Below are positions 41,102 to 49,816 of a stretch of 64,000 nt of DNA, in pieces. Source of the DNA: Pseudomonas entomophila (lineage in GTDB: Bacteria > Pseudomonadota > Gammaproteobacteria > Pseudomonadales > Pseudomonadaceae); the NCBI RefSeq assembly GCF_029193575.1, contig NZ_JARGCS010000040.1, forward strand, positions 16,592 to 80,591. The letters run 5' to 3'. The notes under the pieces are model-generated. The model was not told the DNA's origin and ran no database searches. It saw only the letters and a program-made list of their open reading frames with translations. The position numbers and the translations under genes are program-made. The stretch's first letter is position 1, and every line of letters begins with the position of its first letter.

Positions 41102-42672
41102 AAGAGGGCTTCCGCCAGGCGATGGCCTGGTTGCACACCTGGACCGGCCTGATCTTCGGCTGGCTGCTGTTCGCCATCTTCCTCACCGGCACGCTGTCGT
41201 ATTTCAAGGAAGAGATCACCCACTGGACCAAGCCGGAGATCCACAGCCACCCGCTCGACCAGGCCGCCAGCCTGGCCGCGGCGCAGCGCTTCCTGCAGGC
41301 CAACGCCGGCGATTCCAGCACCTGGTTCATCCGCCTGCCCAACGCGCGCGAGGCGGCGCTCAGCGTCGGCTGGCGCGACCCCGGCGGCGGAGGCCGGCGC
41401 GGCTTCACCAGCAAGGAGCTGGACGCGCGCAGCGGCGAGCCGGTCGAGGCCCGCGACAGCCGTGGCGGCGAGTTCTTCTACCGCTTCCACTTCCAGCTGG
41501 AGATGCCCTACCCGTGGGGCCGCTGGCTGACCACCCTGTGCGCCTTCATCATGCTGCTGGGGCTGGTCACCGGGATCATCACCCACAAGAAGTTCTTCAA
41601 GGAGTTCTTCACCTTCCGCCCCGGCAAGGGGCAGCGCTCCTGGCTCGACGGCCACAACGCGATCGGTGTGCTGGTGCTGCCGTTCCACCTGATGATCAGC
41701 TACAGCAGCCTGGTGCTGTTCATGTACCTGGTGATGCCGGCGGGCATCCTTGCCAGCTACGGCAGCCCCAACGGCTACTTCAACGACCTGTTCGGCCGCG
41801 ACGACGCGCCCAAGGCGGCCGGTGTGGCCGCGCCGCTGGTGCCGCTGAACGGCCTCTACGCCAAGGTCCAGGAGCAGGCCCCCGGCGCGCGCATGGGCAT
41901 CGTCCAGGTGCAGAACCCTGGCGACCAGAACGCCCGCGTCACCCTGACCCGCGCTTCGGCCGACAGCGTGGCGTACCGGCGCAGCGCCAACTGGACCTTC
42001 GACGGCGCCACGGGCGCGCTGTTGTCCCAGGGCGCCCCGGAGAGCGCGGCGATGATGACCTCGTTCACCTTCGCCGGCCTGCACATGGGCAACTTCGCCG
42101 GGCCCTGGCTGCGCTGGCTGTACTTCGTCTTTGGCCTGGCCGGCACGGCGGTGATCGGCACCGGGCTGGTGATGTGGCTGGGCAAGCGCCAGCTCAAGCA
42201 TGCCAAGAGCGAGCGCCTGCCGGGTGAGCTGCGCCTGGTGGAGGTGCTCAACATCGTCAGCATGAGCGGCCTGCTGCTGGGCGTGGCGGCGTTCTTCTGG
42301 GCCAACCGGCTGCTGCCGGTGACGCTGCAAGGGCGCGCCGACTGGGAGATCAATGCGTTTTTCCTGGCCTGGGGGCTGGCCTTGCCGCATGCCGTGCTGC
42401 GCCCAGGCCGCCGCGCCTGGGGCGAGCAACTGGCGCTGGGCGCGCTGGCCTTCGCGCTGCTGCCGCTGCTCAACGCCCTCACCACCGGGCAGGGCCTGAA
42501 CCATGCCATCGCCGCGGGTGACTGGGCCATGGCCGGCTTCGACCTCACCGCCCTGGCCACCGGGCTGTTCCTCGCCTGGGCGGCGGGCAAGATGCTGCGC
42601 GTGCCCAAGCCCGTGGCCAAGCGCGCACCCCGCGCGGCCAAGGCCGGCACTGACGCGCTGGAGGTGCACTGA
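41098..42672 (+). CDS. PepSY-domain membrane protein (ferric-chelate reductase-like)
   Basis: A 524-residue inner-membrane protein. N-terminal helix with MAWLHTWTGLIFGWLLFAIF, PepSY-type periplasmic region to about 140, helices at 145-170, 195-225, 340-360 and four more near the C-terminus. His residues at HTWTG, HGHNAIGVLVLPFHLM-type positions and LHMGNF could ligate haem. Family members (PiuB-like) are proposed to reduce or release iron from siderophores in the periplasm. Operon with DUF3649 and DUF3325. Confidence 0.85.
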   Translation: MKEGFRQAMAWLHTWTGLIFGWLLFAIFLTGTLSYFKEEITHWTKPEIHSHPLDQAASLAAAQRFLQANAGDSSTWFIRLPNAREAALSVGWRDPGGGGRRGFTSKELDARSGEPVEARDSRGGEFFYRFHFQLEMPYPWGRWLTTLCAFIMLLGLVTGIITHKKFFKEFFTFRPGKGQRSWLDGHNAIGVLVLPFHLMISYSSLVLFMYLVMPAGILASYGSPNGYFNDLFGRDDAPKAAGVAAPLVPLNGLYAKVQEQAPGARMGIVQVQNPGDQNARVTLTRASADSVAYRRSANWTFDGATGALLSQGAPESAAMMTSFTFAGLHMGNFAGPWLRWLYFVFGLAGTAVIGTGLVMWLGKRQLKHAKSERLPGELRLVEVLNIVSMSGLLLGVAAFFWANRLLPVTLQGRADWEINAFFLAWGLALPHAVLRPGRRAWGEQLALGALAFALLPLLNALTTGQGLNHAIAAGDWAMAGFDLTALATGLFLAWAAGKMLRVPKPVAKRAPRAAKAGTDALEVH

Positions 42673-42998
42673 TGTTGAGCATCGCCTGGCTCACCTTCGC
42701 CGGGCTCGCCGCGTTGTGCCTGGCGATGGAGAAGCACTTCGTCGACCTGCTCGGGCGCAAGCCGCAGGGCCGACAACTGCACGTGCTGTGTGTCGCTGGC
42801 TGGACCCTGTTATCGCTGGCGCTGGTGCTCGCCGTGTACTGGCGCGGCCTGGCCCATGGGCTGGTGGAGTGGAGCGCGGTGCTGATGGCCGGGCTGACCC
42901 TCTGGGTGTTCGGCCTGCCGTACCTGCCGCGCGTGCTGATGGGCCTGGCGGCGGCGGGCCTGGTGCTGGCGCCGTTGTTGGCGGTGTTTGCCAGGTGA
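42672..42998 (+). CDS. DUF3325 small membrane protein
   Basis: A 108-residue protein with three or four helices; FAGLAALCLAMEKHFVDLLGRKP is the DUF3325 start. Function unknown, always tied to PepSY iron genes. ATG overlaps the PepSY stop by one base (TGATG) and its own stop overlaps the sigma start. Confidence 0.8.
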   Translation: MLSIAWLTFAGLAALCLAMEKHFVDLLGRKPQGRQLHVLCVAGWTLLSLALVLAVYWRGLAHGLVEWSAVLMAGLTLWVFGLPYLPRVLMGLAAAGLVLAPLLAVFAR

Positions 42999-43552
42999 GC
43001 GAACCGGACGCCGACGAAGCCGGGGGCCGGGCGCGCTTCCTGCAGGTGTTCCTGGCCCAGCGCGGGCGCATGGAGGCGCTGGTCAGCCGCCGGGTCGGCT
43101 GCCGGGCCACCGCCTCGGACCTGGTGCAGGAACTGTTCCTGCGCTTCTGGCGCCGCCCGGCGGTCAAGGTCGAGGCGCTCGATACCTACCTGCTGCGCTG
43201 CGCCGGCAACCTGGCCATCGACCATTTGCGCAGCGAGGGCAGCCGTGGCCGCGTCGCCGAAGGCCTGGTGGTGACCGATGAACAAGCTCAAGCCCAGGCG
43301 CCGGAGCAGGCCCTGGAGGTCGACCATGACCTGCGCCGCATCGAAGCGGCGCTGCGCGCCTTGCCCGAGCGCACCCGGCAGATCTTCCTGCTCAACCGCA
43401 TCCACGGCTGCACCTACGGCGAGATCGCCAAGGCCATGCAGCTGTCCCAGAGCAGCGTGGAAAAGCATATGATGCGCGCCCTCGAAGCGTGCAAGGCGAG
43501 TGTCGCCGAACCCGCGACCCCATTGCGCAGGCCCGGGAGCGACCGTCGATGA
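42995..43552 (+). CDS. ECF sigma factor of the siderophore-receptor system
   Basis: A 185-residue FecI-type sigma: region 2 DLVQELFLRFWRRP, region 4 LPERTRQIFLLNRIHGCTYGEIAKAMQLSQSSVEKH (about 130-165, by position). GTG start overlaps the DUF3325 stop (GTGA), so it is translated with iron-transport membrane genes. It should activate the receptor at 44669. Confidence 0.9.
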   Translation: MSEPDADEAGGRARFLQVFLAQRGRMEALVSRRVGCRATASDLVQELFLRFWRRPAVKVEALDTYLLRCAGNLAIDHLRSEGSRGRVAEGLVVTDEQAQAQAPEQALEVDHDLRRIEAALRALPERTRQIFLLNRIHGCTYGEIAKAMQLSQSSVEKHMMRALEACKASVAEPATPLRRPGSDRR

Positions 43553-44526
43553 GCCATTCCACCGCGATCACCGCCGAACAGTCGCGCGCGGCGTTGGCCT
43601 GGCTGGGCCGCATCAACGAACGCCCGGCCGAGGCCGAGAGCGCCGCGTTCAAGCGCTGGCTGCTGGCCGACCCCGCGCACCGCGAGGCCTACGCCGAGGC
43701 CCAGGCCCTGTGGCGCCTGACCCACGCCCCGGCCTCCCGCCTGGCCGAAGAAGAACACGCCAACCTTGCCCAGTACCTGCACGCCATCCAGCGCCCGCGC
43801 CGCCGCTGGCGGCAACGCGGGGGCGCCCTGGCTGCGGCGGCGTGCCTGGTACTGGCGCTGGGCAGCCTGGGCGGCTGGCAGCCGCAGGCCTGGTGGCAGG
43901 ACCTGCGCGCCGACTACCACAGCGCCGAGCACATCACCCAGGTGACCCTGGCCGACCAATCGCGCCTGACCCTCGATGCCGGCAGCGCCGTGAGCGTCGA
44001 CTTCGACCATGGCGAGCGCCGCGTGCGCCTGCTGCGCGGCGCGGCATTCTTCGAGGTGACTCACACTGGCGCGCCGTTCCGGGTGGAGGCTGGCGGCGGT
44101 GAGGTGCGGGTGCTGGGCACCCAGTTCGAGGTGCGCGGGCAGGGCGAGGGTGCCAAGGTCACCGTGCGCAGCGGCCGGGTGGCGGTGAGCGCCGCACCGG
44201 GCCAGGCCCCCCGCGAACTGACCGCCAACCAGCAGGTGGCCTACGCCGAGGGCTTGGTCGGGGACGTGCAGGCGGTGGACAGCGACGTCCGCCTGGCCTG
44301 GCGCCAGGGCTGGCTGAACTACTACCAGGTGCCGCTGGCGCAGGTAGTGGATGACCTGCGCCGGTATTACCCGGGGCGCATCGTGCTGCTCGACGATGAG
44401 CTGGGGCAGCGGCGGGTCAGTGGCAGTTTCCCGGTGGAGGAGCCGCTGGCGGCGCTGGACTCGTTGGGCAAGGTGCTGGGGTTCTCGCGGCAGACGCTGT
44501 TGGGGCGGTTGACGGTTTTGCGTTGA
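43549..44526 (+). CDS. FecR-family anti-sigma/sensor
   Basis: A 325-residue FecR: DUF4880 part 10-60 (ALAWLGRINERPAEAESAAFKRW, by position), membrane helix about 95-112, periplasmic FecR domain 125-225 with DQSRLTLDAGSAVSVDF and VLGTQFEVR, and a C-terminal STN-like region. Its membrane region follows PRRRWRQRGG; less like a Tat motif than in the other two FecR proteins here. ATGA overlap with the sigma stop. Confidence 0.9.
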   Translation: MSHSTAITAEQSRAALAWLGRINERPAEAESAAFKRWLLADPAHREAYAEAQALWRLTHAPASRLAEEEHANLAQYLHAIQRPRRRWRQRGGALAAAACLVLALGSLGGWQPQAWWQDLRADYHSAEHITQVTLADQSRLTLDAGSAVSVDFDHGERRVRLLRGAAFFEVTHTGAPFRVEAGGGEVRVLGTQFEVRGQGEGAKVTVRSGRVAVSAAPGQAPRELTANQQVAYAEGLVGDVQAVDSDVRLAWRQGWLNYYQVPLAQVVDDLRRYYPGRIVLLDDELGQRRVSGSFPVEEPLAALDSLGKVLGFSRQTLLGRLTVLR

Positions 44527-44625
44527 GCGCAGCGGCTCCGCGATACGGCCCCACCCGAAAAACCTGGATTATTTTCACAACCCGGATGAGGTAACAGGAC
44601 GTGGCATCCGTGTACTGAGTGGAAG

Positions 44626-44640
44626 TGCGATTCATTCGCA
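44626..44640. promoter_or_regulatory. Palindrome upstream of the siderophore receptor
   Basis: TGCGA-TTCAT-TCGCA, perfect arms, 28 bases before the receptor ATG. It may be an iron-box variant or regulator site; no assignment. Confidence 0.45.
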
Positions 44641-44668
44641 AAAATCACCCCTCACAGGTCCTGCGTCC

Positions 44669-47062
44669 ATGAAGTTCACCCCGCGTTGTGTTCCCCTCTG
44701 GCTCGGTCTCTCTACCTTGTCCGCCATGGTGCTGCCAGCTTTGGCCAGCGCCGCCGAGCAGGTCCGGGTCTACACCTTCGCCCAGCCCAGCCAGCCGCTG
44801 GCCCAGGCGCTCAACGCCTTCACCCGCACCACCGGCCAGAGCGTGGTCTACACCCTGGAGCTGCCCACCCGGCAAGCCCCCGCGCTCAATGGCGCGTTCA
44901 GCGCCGAGCAGGCGCTGCAACAGCTGCTGGGCGACTCGGGCCTGGCCTGGCGCCGGCTCGACGCCCGCACCCTGACCCTCGAGGCAGTGGACACTGCCGG
45001 CGCGCTGAACCTGCAAGCCACCACCATCAGCTCGCAGATGGACGCCTACAGCTACCAGCCCCCCGCCAGCGCCTCGATCATGCGCGGCCAAGGCGCCAAC
45101 CAGGACATTCCCCAGGCGATCAACGTGGTGCCGGCCCAGGTGATCCGCGACCAGGCCCCGCGCAACCTCGATGATGCCCTGGCCAACGTCAGCGGCATCA
45201 CCCAGGGCAACAACTTCGGTGGCACCTCGGACACCGTGATGAAGCGCGGTTTCGGCGACAACCGCGACGGCTCGATCATGCGCGACGGCATGCCGCTGGT
45301 GCAGGGGCGCGCGCTGAACGCCAGCACCGAGCGGGTCGAGGTGCTCAAGGGCCCGGCCTCGCTGTTGTACGGCATCCAGGACCCCGGCGGGGTGATCAAC
45401 GTGGTCGGCAAGCGCCCGCAACTGACCCCCTACAACGCCCTGACCCTGCGCGGCTCGACCTACGGCAGCGGCAAGAACGGCAGTGGCGGCGGCTTCGACA
45501 GCACTGGCTCGCTGGGCGAGAGCAACCTGGCCTACCGGCTGATCGTCGACCACGAGGACGAGGACTACTGGCGCAACTACGGCGTGCACCGCGAATCGCT
45601 GGTGACGCCGTCGCTGGCCTGGTTCGGCGAAGACACCCAGGTGCTGCTGGCCTACGAGCACCGTGAATTCCTCTACCCGTTCGACCGCGGCACGGCGATC
45701 AGCAACCGCACCAACCACCCGCTGGACATCCCCGCCACCCGCCGCCTCGACGAGCCCTTCAACGACATGGAAGGGCGCTCGGACCTGTACCGCCTGGAGG
45801 TCGACCACCAGCTCGCCGATGACTGGAAAGTGCACTTCGGCTACAGCTTCAACCGCGAAACCTACGACGCCAGCCAAGTGCGGGTGACCGGTGTGAACGA
45901 TGCGCGCGGCACCCTGACCCGCAGCATCGACGGCACCCATGGCTCGCTCAGCCGCGACCAGTACGCCACCCTGAGCCTGACTGGCAACGTGCAACTGGCG
46001 GGCCTGCAGCACGACCTGCTGCTCGGCGTCGACCACGAAGACCGCAAGATCTACCGCGCCGACCTGATCCGCCAGGCCAGCCGCTCGACCTTCAGCTACG
46101 TGAACCCGGCCTACGGCCTGGAGACCGAAGGCAGCACGGTGCGCTCTAGCGATAGTGCCCAGACCGACAAGCTGCGCACCGACTCGCTGTTCTTCCAGGA
46201 TGCCGTGCACCTGGACGAGCACTGGATTCTGGTGGCCGGCGCGCGCCTGCAGCAGTACGACCAGTACGCCGGTCGCGGCCGCCCGTTCACCGCCAACACC
46301 GACACCGCCGACCAGGCGTGGGTGCCGCATGCCGGGGTGGTGTACAAGGTCGACGAGCAGTTGTCGTTCTATGGCAGCTACAGCGAGTCGTTCAAGCCCA
46401 ATTCCAGTATCGCGCCGTTGACCGGCGGCCTGGTGCTGGATTCGTCCATCGCGCCGGAGGAGGGCAAGTCTTGGGAGATCGGTGCCAAGCTCGACATCCC
46501 GGGCCGCCTCACCGGCACCCTGGCGTTGTTCGACATCACCAAGCAGAACGTGCTGGTGGCCAACTTCGACACCCGCACCGGTGAGACGTTGTACAGCAAC
46601 GCCGGCGAAGTCAGCTCGCGTGGCGTCGAGCTGGACCTCGCCGGCCAGCTCAGCGAGCGCTGGAGCCTGATTGGCAGCTACGCCTTCACCGACGCCGAAG
46701 TGACCAAGGACCCCGACCTCAAGGGCAACCGCCTGCAGAACGTGGCACGGCACAGCGGCTCGCTGTCGGCGGTGTACGACTACGGCAGCCTGTTCGGCGG
46801 CGACCGCCTGCGCCTGGGCGCAGGCGCGCGCTATGTGGGGGAGCGCGCGGGCAACCCGACCAACGACTTCGACCTGCCGGCGTATACCGTGGCGGATGCG
46901 TTCGCCAGCTATGAAACCAAGCTGGACGAACACAAGGTGCGCCTTCAGTTGAACGTGAAGAACCTGTTCGACAAGGTGTACTACAGCTCGGCGGTGAACC
47001 GGTATTTCGTGGCCATCGGCGATGCGCGGCAGGTGAGTTTGTCGAGTACCTTCGAGTTCTGA
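44669..47062 (+). CDS. TonB-dependent siderophore receptor with signalling domain
   Basis: A 797-residue receptor: signal peptide ending ALASA (about 28), STN domain 33-110 (YTFAQPSQPLAQALNAFTR), plug with IPQAINVVPAQVIRDQAPRNLDDALANVSGI (by position 147-177) and VEVLKGPASLLYGIQDPGGVINVV, barrel ending DARQVSLSSTFEF. The plug is typical of siderophore receptors such as FhuE/FoxA/FiuA types; the specific chelate cannot be read. Controlled by the sigma/FecR pair just upstream. Confidence 0.88.
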   Translation: MKFTPRCVPLWLGLSTLSAMVLPALASAAEQVRVYTFAQPSQPLAQALNAFTRTTGQSVVYTLELPTRQAPALNGAFSAEQALQQLLGDSGLAWRRLDARTLTLEAVDTAGALNLQATTISSQMDAYSYQPPASASIMRGQGANQDIPQAINVVPAQVIRDQAPRNLDDALANVSGITQGNNFGGTSDTVMKRGFGDNRDGSIMRDGMPLVQGRALNASTERVEVLKGPASLLYGIQDPGGVINVVGKRPQLTPYNALTLRGSTYGSGKNGSGGGFDSTGSLGESNLAYRLIVDHEDEDYWRNYGVHRESLVTPSLAWFGEDTQVLLAYEHREFLYPFDRGTAISNRTNHPLDIPATRRLDEPFNDMEGRSDLYRLEVDHQLADDWKVHFGYSFNRETYDASQVRVTGVNDARGTLTRSIDGTHGSLSRDQYATLSLTGNVQLAGLQHDLLLGVDHEDRKIYRADLIRQASRSTFSYVNPAYGLETEGSTVRSSDSAQTDKLRTDSLFFQDAVHLDEHWILVAGARLQQYDQYAGRGRPFTANTDTADQAWVPHAGVVYKVDEQLSFYGSYSESFKPNSSIAPLTGGLVLDSSIAPEEGKSWEIGAKLDIPGRLTGTLALFDITKQNVLVANFDTRTGETLYSNAGEVSSRGVELDLAGQLSERWSLIGSYAFTDAEVTKDPDLKGNRLQNVARHSGSLSAVYDYGSLFGGDRLRLGAGARYVGERAGNPTNDFDLPAYTVADAFASYETKLDEHKVRLQLNVKNLFDKVYYSSAVNRYFVAIGDARQVSLSSTFEF

Positions 47063-47141
47063 GTCGGCGATAGGCACAGCATCGACTCCACTTCACTACT
47101 GGCAGTTTGCTAGAGTGCCGCCACCTAAAAGGAGGTCACTC

Positions 47142-47780
47142 ATGCGAAGGACGTTCTATGCAAGCCTGTTGCTCATGGCCCTGGCCGGTTGCGGCGACAA
47201 TGGCAACGCCGCTCCCCCGCCAGGCAACGAGCCCCAGATGCAAGGCTTGCGGCTGGGCATGGACGAAGTCGAGACCAAGCGCACGCTCAACCGTATCTGT
47301 TTCGACTGCCCGATCGACAAGGAAGAACGCAGCGAGCACAGCATCTTCAACCAGCGCTACACCCAATGGGTCGAGAACAGCGGGCGGCAAGGCCAGTGGG
47401 AGGCCGACCAGCTCAAGCGGGTGAACATGACCCAAGCCTGGCTGGCGTTGCAAACCACGGCGACCCCGGACGGCAAGCTGTTCAGCATCGCTGAGATCTA
47501 TTCGGGCAGCGAGACCACTGCCAAGCAGTTTCTGGACTGGAAGCTGGCCGAGATGGACGGCAAGCCCGTCGAGGGCAGCCTGCCCGGCGAGAAGGGCAAC
47601 GACCCCGTGCGCTACTGGATGTGGGGCGAAAACGACAAGCCGGTGTGGAGCTACTTGAAGCAGCCCGGGCAGGGTCGCCAGTACCTGGTGGTGATGATCC
47701 CCGGCGCCTGGACCACGGAGGTCAAGGCGATCTACATCGACTTCGACCTCTACAACGCCAGTCGCAAAGCCACCCCGTGA
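47142..47780 (+). CDS. Lipoprotein of unknown function
   Basis: A 212-residue protein with lipobox LMALAGC (Cys at about residue 17) after MRRTFYASLL. Two cysteines in ICFDCP (about 48-52) may form a disulfide. I recognise no domain. A perfect AAAGGAGGT Shine-Dalgarno (47128-47136) fixes ATG 47142. Its last 31 bases overlap the convergent AraC gene. Confidence 0.75.
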   Translation: MRRTFYASLLLMALAGCGDNGNAAPPPGNEPQMQGLRLGMDEVETKRTLNRICFDCPIDKEERSEHSIFNQRYTQWVENSGRQGQWEADQLKRVNMTQAWLALQTTATPDGKLFSIAEIYSGSETTAKQFLDWKLAEMDGKPVEGSLPGEKGNDPVRYWMWGENDKPVWSYLKQPGQGRQYLVVMIPGAWTTEVKAIYIDFDLYNASRKATP

Positions 47781-48652
47781 CCACCCAGCGCCTGGCGATA
47801 CTCGCCGGGCGTCGCGCCCATCGCCTGGCGGAAGCGATTGCTGAAATGGCTGGCGCTGGCGAACCCGCACAGCAGCGCCACCTGCCCTAACGGCAGCCCG
47901 CCTTCGCGCAGCAACCGGCACGCCAGGTGCAGCCGCCGCGCCAGCAGGTACTGGTGCGGCGGCAGGCCGAAGCTGGCGCGGAACATGCGCGCGAAGTGGT
48001 ATTCGGAGAGGTTGCAGCGCAACGCCAGCTCGCCCAGGGTCAACGGCTGGTCGAGGTGGGCCTCGATGTAGTCGACCAGCAGACGGCGCTGGTGCGGGGC
48101 CAGGCCACCCTTGAGTTTCAGGCCCTGGCGCAGGCCCATCTGGCTGAGCACGGCGTGGTCGATGATGGTGTGCGCCAGGCTGCTGGCCAGCAGCCGCTCG
48201 GCGGGCTCGTCCCAATCCAGCGTGACCAGTTGGCGGAAGCGCCGGGCTTGTTGCGGGTCATCGAGGAAGGTCGCCTCCTGCAACTGCATCTCGCGTGGCT
48301 CGCGGTCGAGCAGGCGGATGCAGCCGAGGGCGAACTGTTCCTCGCTGATGTACAAGTGCGCCAGGCGGATTTCGCCGTTGACCACCCAGTTCGACTCCTG
48401 GCCCGCCGGCATGATGCACAGTTTGTCCGGCGCGCCTTTGTCGGCCGGGCGCTGGCGGCGAAAGGTGCCGGTGCCGTCGGCGATGTAGCACGACAGGGTG
48501 TGGTGGCTGGGCGCGTGGTAGTCGCGTGCGTCGTCGCGGTTGCTCCACAACGCCGCGGCCAGGCCGTCGCCCAGGTGCGCGCTCAGCTCCAGCCGGGCGT
48601 TGGGCGAGGCGTTCATGGCGTTGAACACTTGCAACTGGGTCAGTGGGGTCAT
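47750..48652 (-). CDS. AraC-family regulator
   Basis: A 300-residue regulator with the C-terminal double HTH: LTLGELALRCNLSEYHFARMFRASFG and PLGQVALLCGFASASHFSNRFRQ (about 205-290, by position). The N-terminal ligand domain is unassigned. ATG 48652 has GAGGA upstream. Divergent from the EamA exporter, which it may control. Confidence 0.9.
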   Translation of the reverse strand: MTPLTQLQVFNAMNASPNARLELSAHLGDGLAAALWSNRDDARDYHAPSHHTLSCYIADGTGTFRRQRPADKGAPDKLCIMPAGQESNWVVNGEIRLAHLYISEEQFALGCIRLLDREPREMQLQEATFLDDPQQARRFRQLVTLDWDEPAERLLASSLAHTIIDHAVLSQMGLRQGLKLKGGLAPHQRRLLVDYIEAHLDQPLTLGELALRCNLSEYHFARMFRASFGLPPHQYLLARRLHLACRLLREGGLPLGQVALLCGFASASHFSNRFRQAMGATPGEYRQALGGHGVALRLAL

Positions 48653-48826
48653 GGGCGGGTCCTCATGGCGCCATCGTACTGCGGCCGCGCGGGGTTGGCA
48701 GCGGGGGGCGATGAAAAAGCGCAAGTTTGTGCAAGCGCGGTCTGGGATGGGGTGGGAGGCTGGTGCGGTGTACGGCGCATCGCGATGCGGCCGGCTCCGA
48801 TTTCGACCCCACCGAGGCCAGCCCCC

Positions 48827-49729
48827 ATGAACCTCTCGCTCTACCTGCTCACCGTGCTCATCTGGGGCACCACCTGGATCGCCCTGAAGCTGCAACTGGG
48901 CGTGGTCGCGATCCCGGTGTCGATCGTCTACCGCTTCGCCCTGGCCGGGCTGATCCTGTTCGCCATCCTGCTGCTCAGCCGCCGCCTGCAACCCATGGGC
49001 CGGCGTGGCCACCTGGTGTGCCTGGCCCAGGGCTTTTGCCTGTTCTGCGTCAACTTCATGTGCTTCCTCACCGCCAGCCAGTGGGTCGCCACCGGGCTGA
49101 TCGCCGTGGTGTTCTCCACCGCGACCCTGTGGAACGCCCTCAACGCGCGGATCTTCTTCGGCCAGAAGATCGCCGGCAACGTGCTGGCCGGCGGCGCCCT
49201 CGGCCTGCTGGGCCTGGGGCTGCTGTTCTGGCCCGAGCTGTCGCACCATGCCGCCAGCCGCGAAACCTTGCTCGGCCTGGGCCTGGCGTTGCTCGGCACC
49301 TTGTGTTTCTCGGCCGGCAACATGCTCTCGAGCGTGCAGCAGAAGGCCGGGCTCAAGCCGATGACCACCAATGCCTGGGGCATGGTGTATGGCGCGAGCA
49401 TGCTGGCGGCGTACTGCGTGGTCAGTGGCATTCCCTTCGCCATGGAGTGGAACGCGCGCTACATCGGGTCGTTGCTGTACCTGGTGATCCCCGGCTCGGT
49501 GATCGGCTTCACCGCCTACCTGACCCTGGTGGGCCGCATGGGGCCGGAGCGGGCGGCGTACTGCACGGTGCTGTTCCCGCTGGTGGCGCTGAACGTTTCG
49601 GCGGTTGCCGAAGGCTACCAGTGGACGACGCCGGCGCTGTTGGGGCTGGTGGCGGTGATGGCGGGCAACGTGCTGGTGTTCCGCAAGCCGAAGGTGAAGG
49701 CTGTGGCGGGGGGGATGGCGTTGCGTTGA
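48827..49729 (+). CDS. EamA/DMT-family transporter
   Basis: A 300-residue, ten-helix transporter with two EamA repeats; LIWGTTWIALKLQLG and FVNFMCFLTASQWV-type segments fit the family (drug/metabolite exporters). Substrate unknown. The divergent AraC gene is a likely regulator. Confidence 0.88.
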   Translation: MNLSLYLLTVLIWGTTWIALKLQLGVVAIPVSIVYRFALAGLILFAILLLSRRLQPMGRRGHLVCLAQGFCLFCVNFMCFLTASQWVATGLIAVVFSTATLWNALNARIFFGQKIAGNVLAGGALGLLGLGLLFWPELSHHAASRETLLGLGLALLGTLCFSAGNMLSSVQQKAGLKPMTTNAWGMVYGASMLAAYCVVSGIPFAMEWNARYIGSLLYLVIPGSVIGFTAYLTLVGRMGPERAAYCTVLFPLVALNVSAVAEGYQWTTPALLGLVAVMAGNVLVFRKPKVKAVAGGMALR

Positions 49730-49816
49730 CGGCGGCGACTCAGCGGGTGCGGTGAAACCCCCGCGACCGCCCGACTGTCTACACTAGGCCAGACCATCCC
49801 CGCACCTGGGCAGGCC

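Noticed and set aside
44645..47077. Long minus-strand frame opposite the siderophore receptor
   Set aside because: Compositional shadow of the receptor gene.
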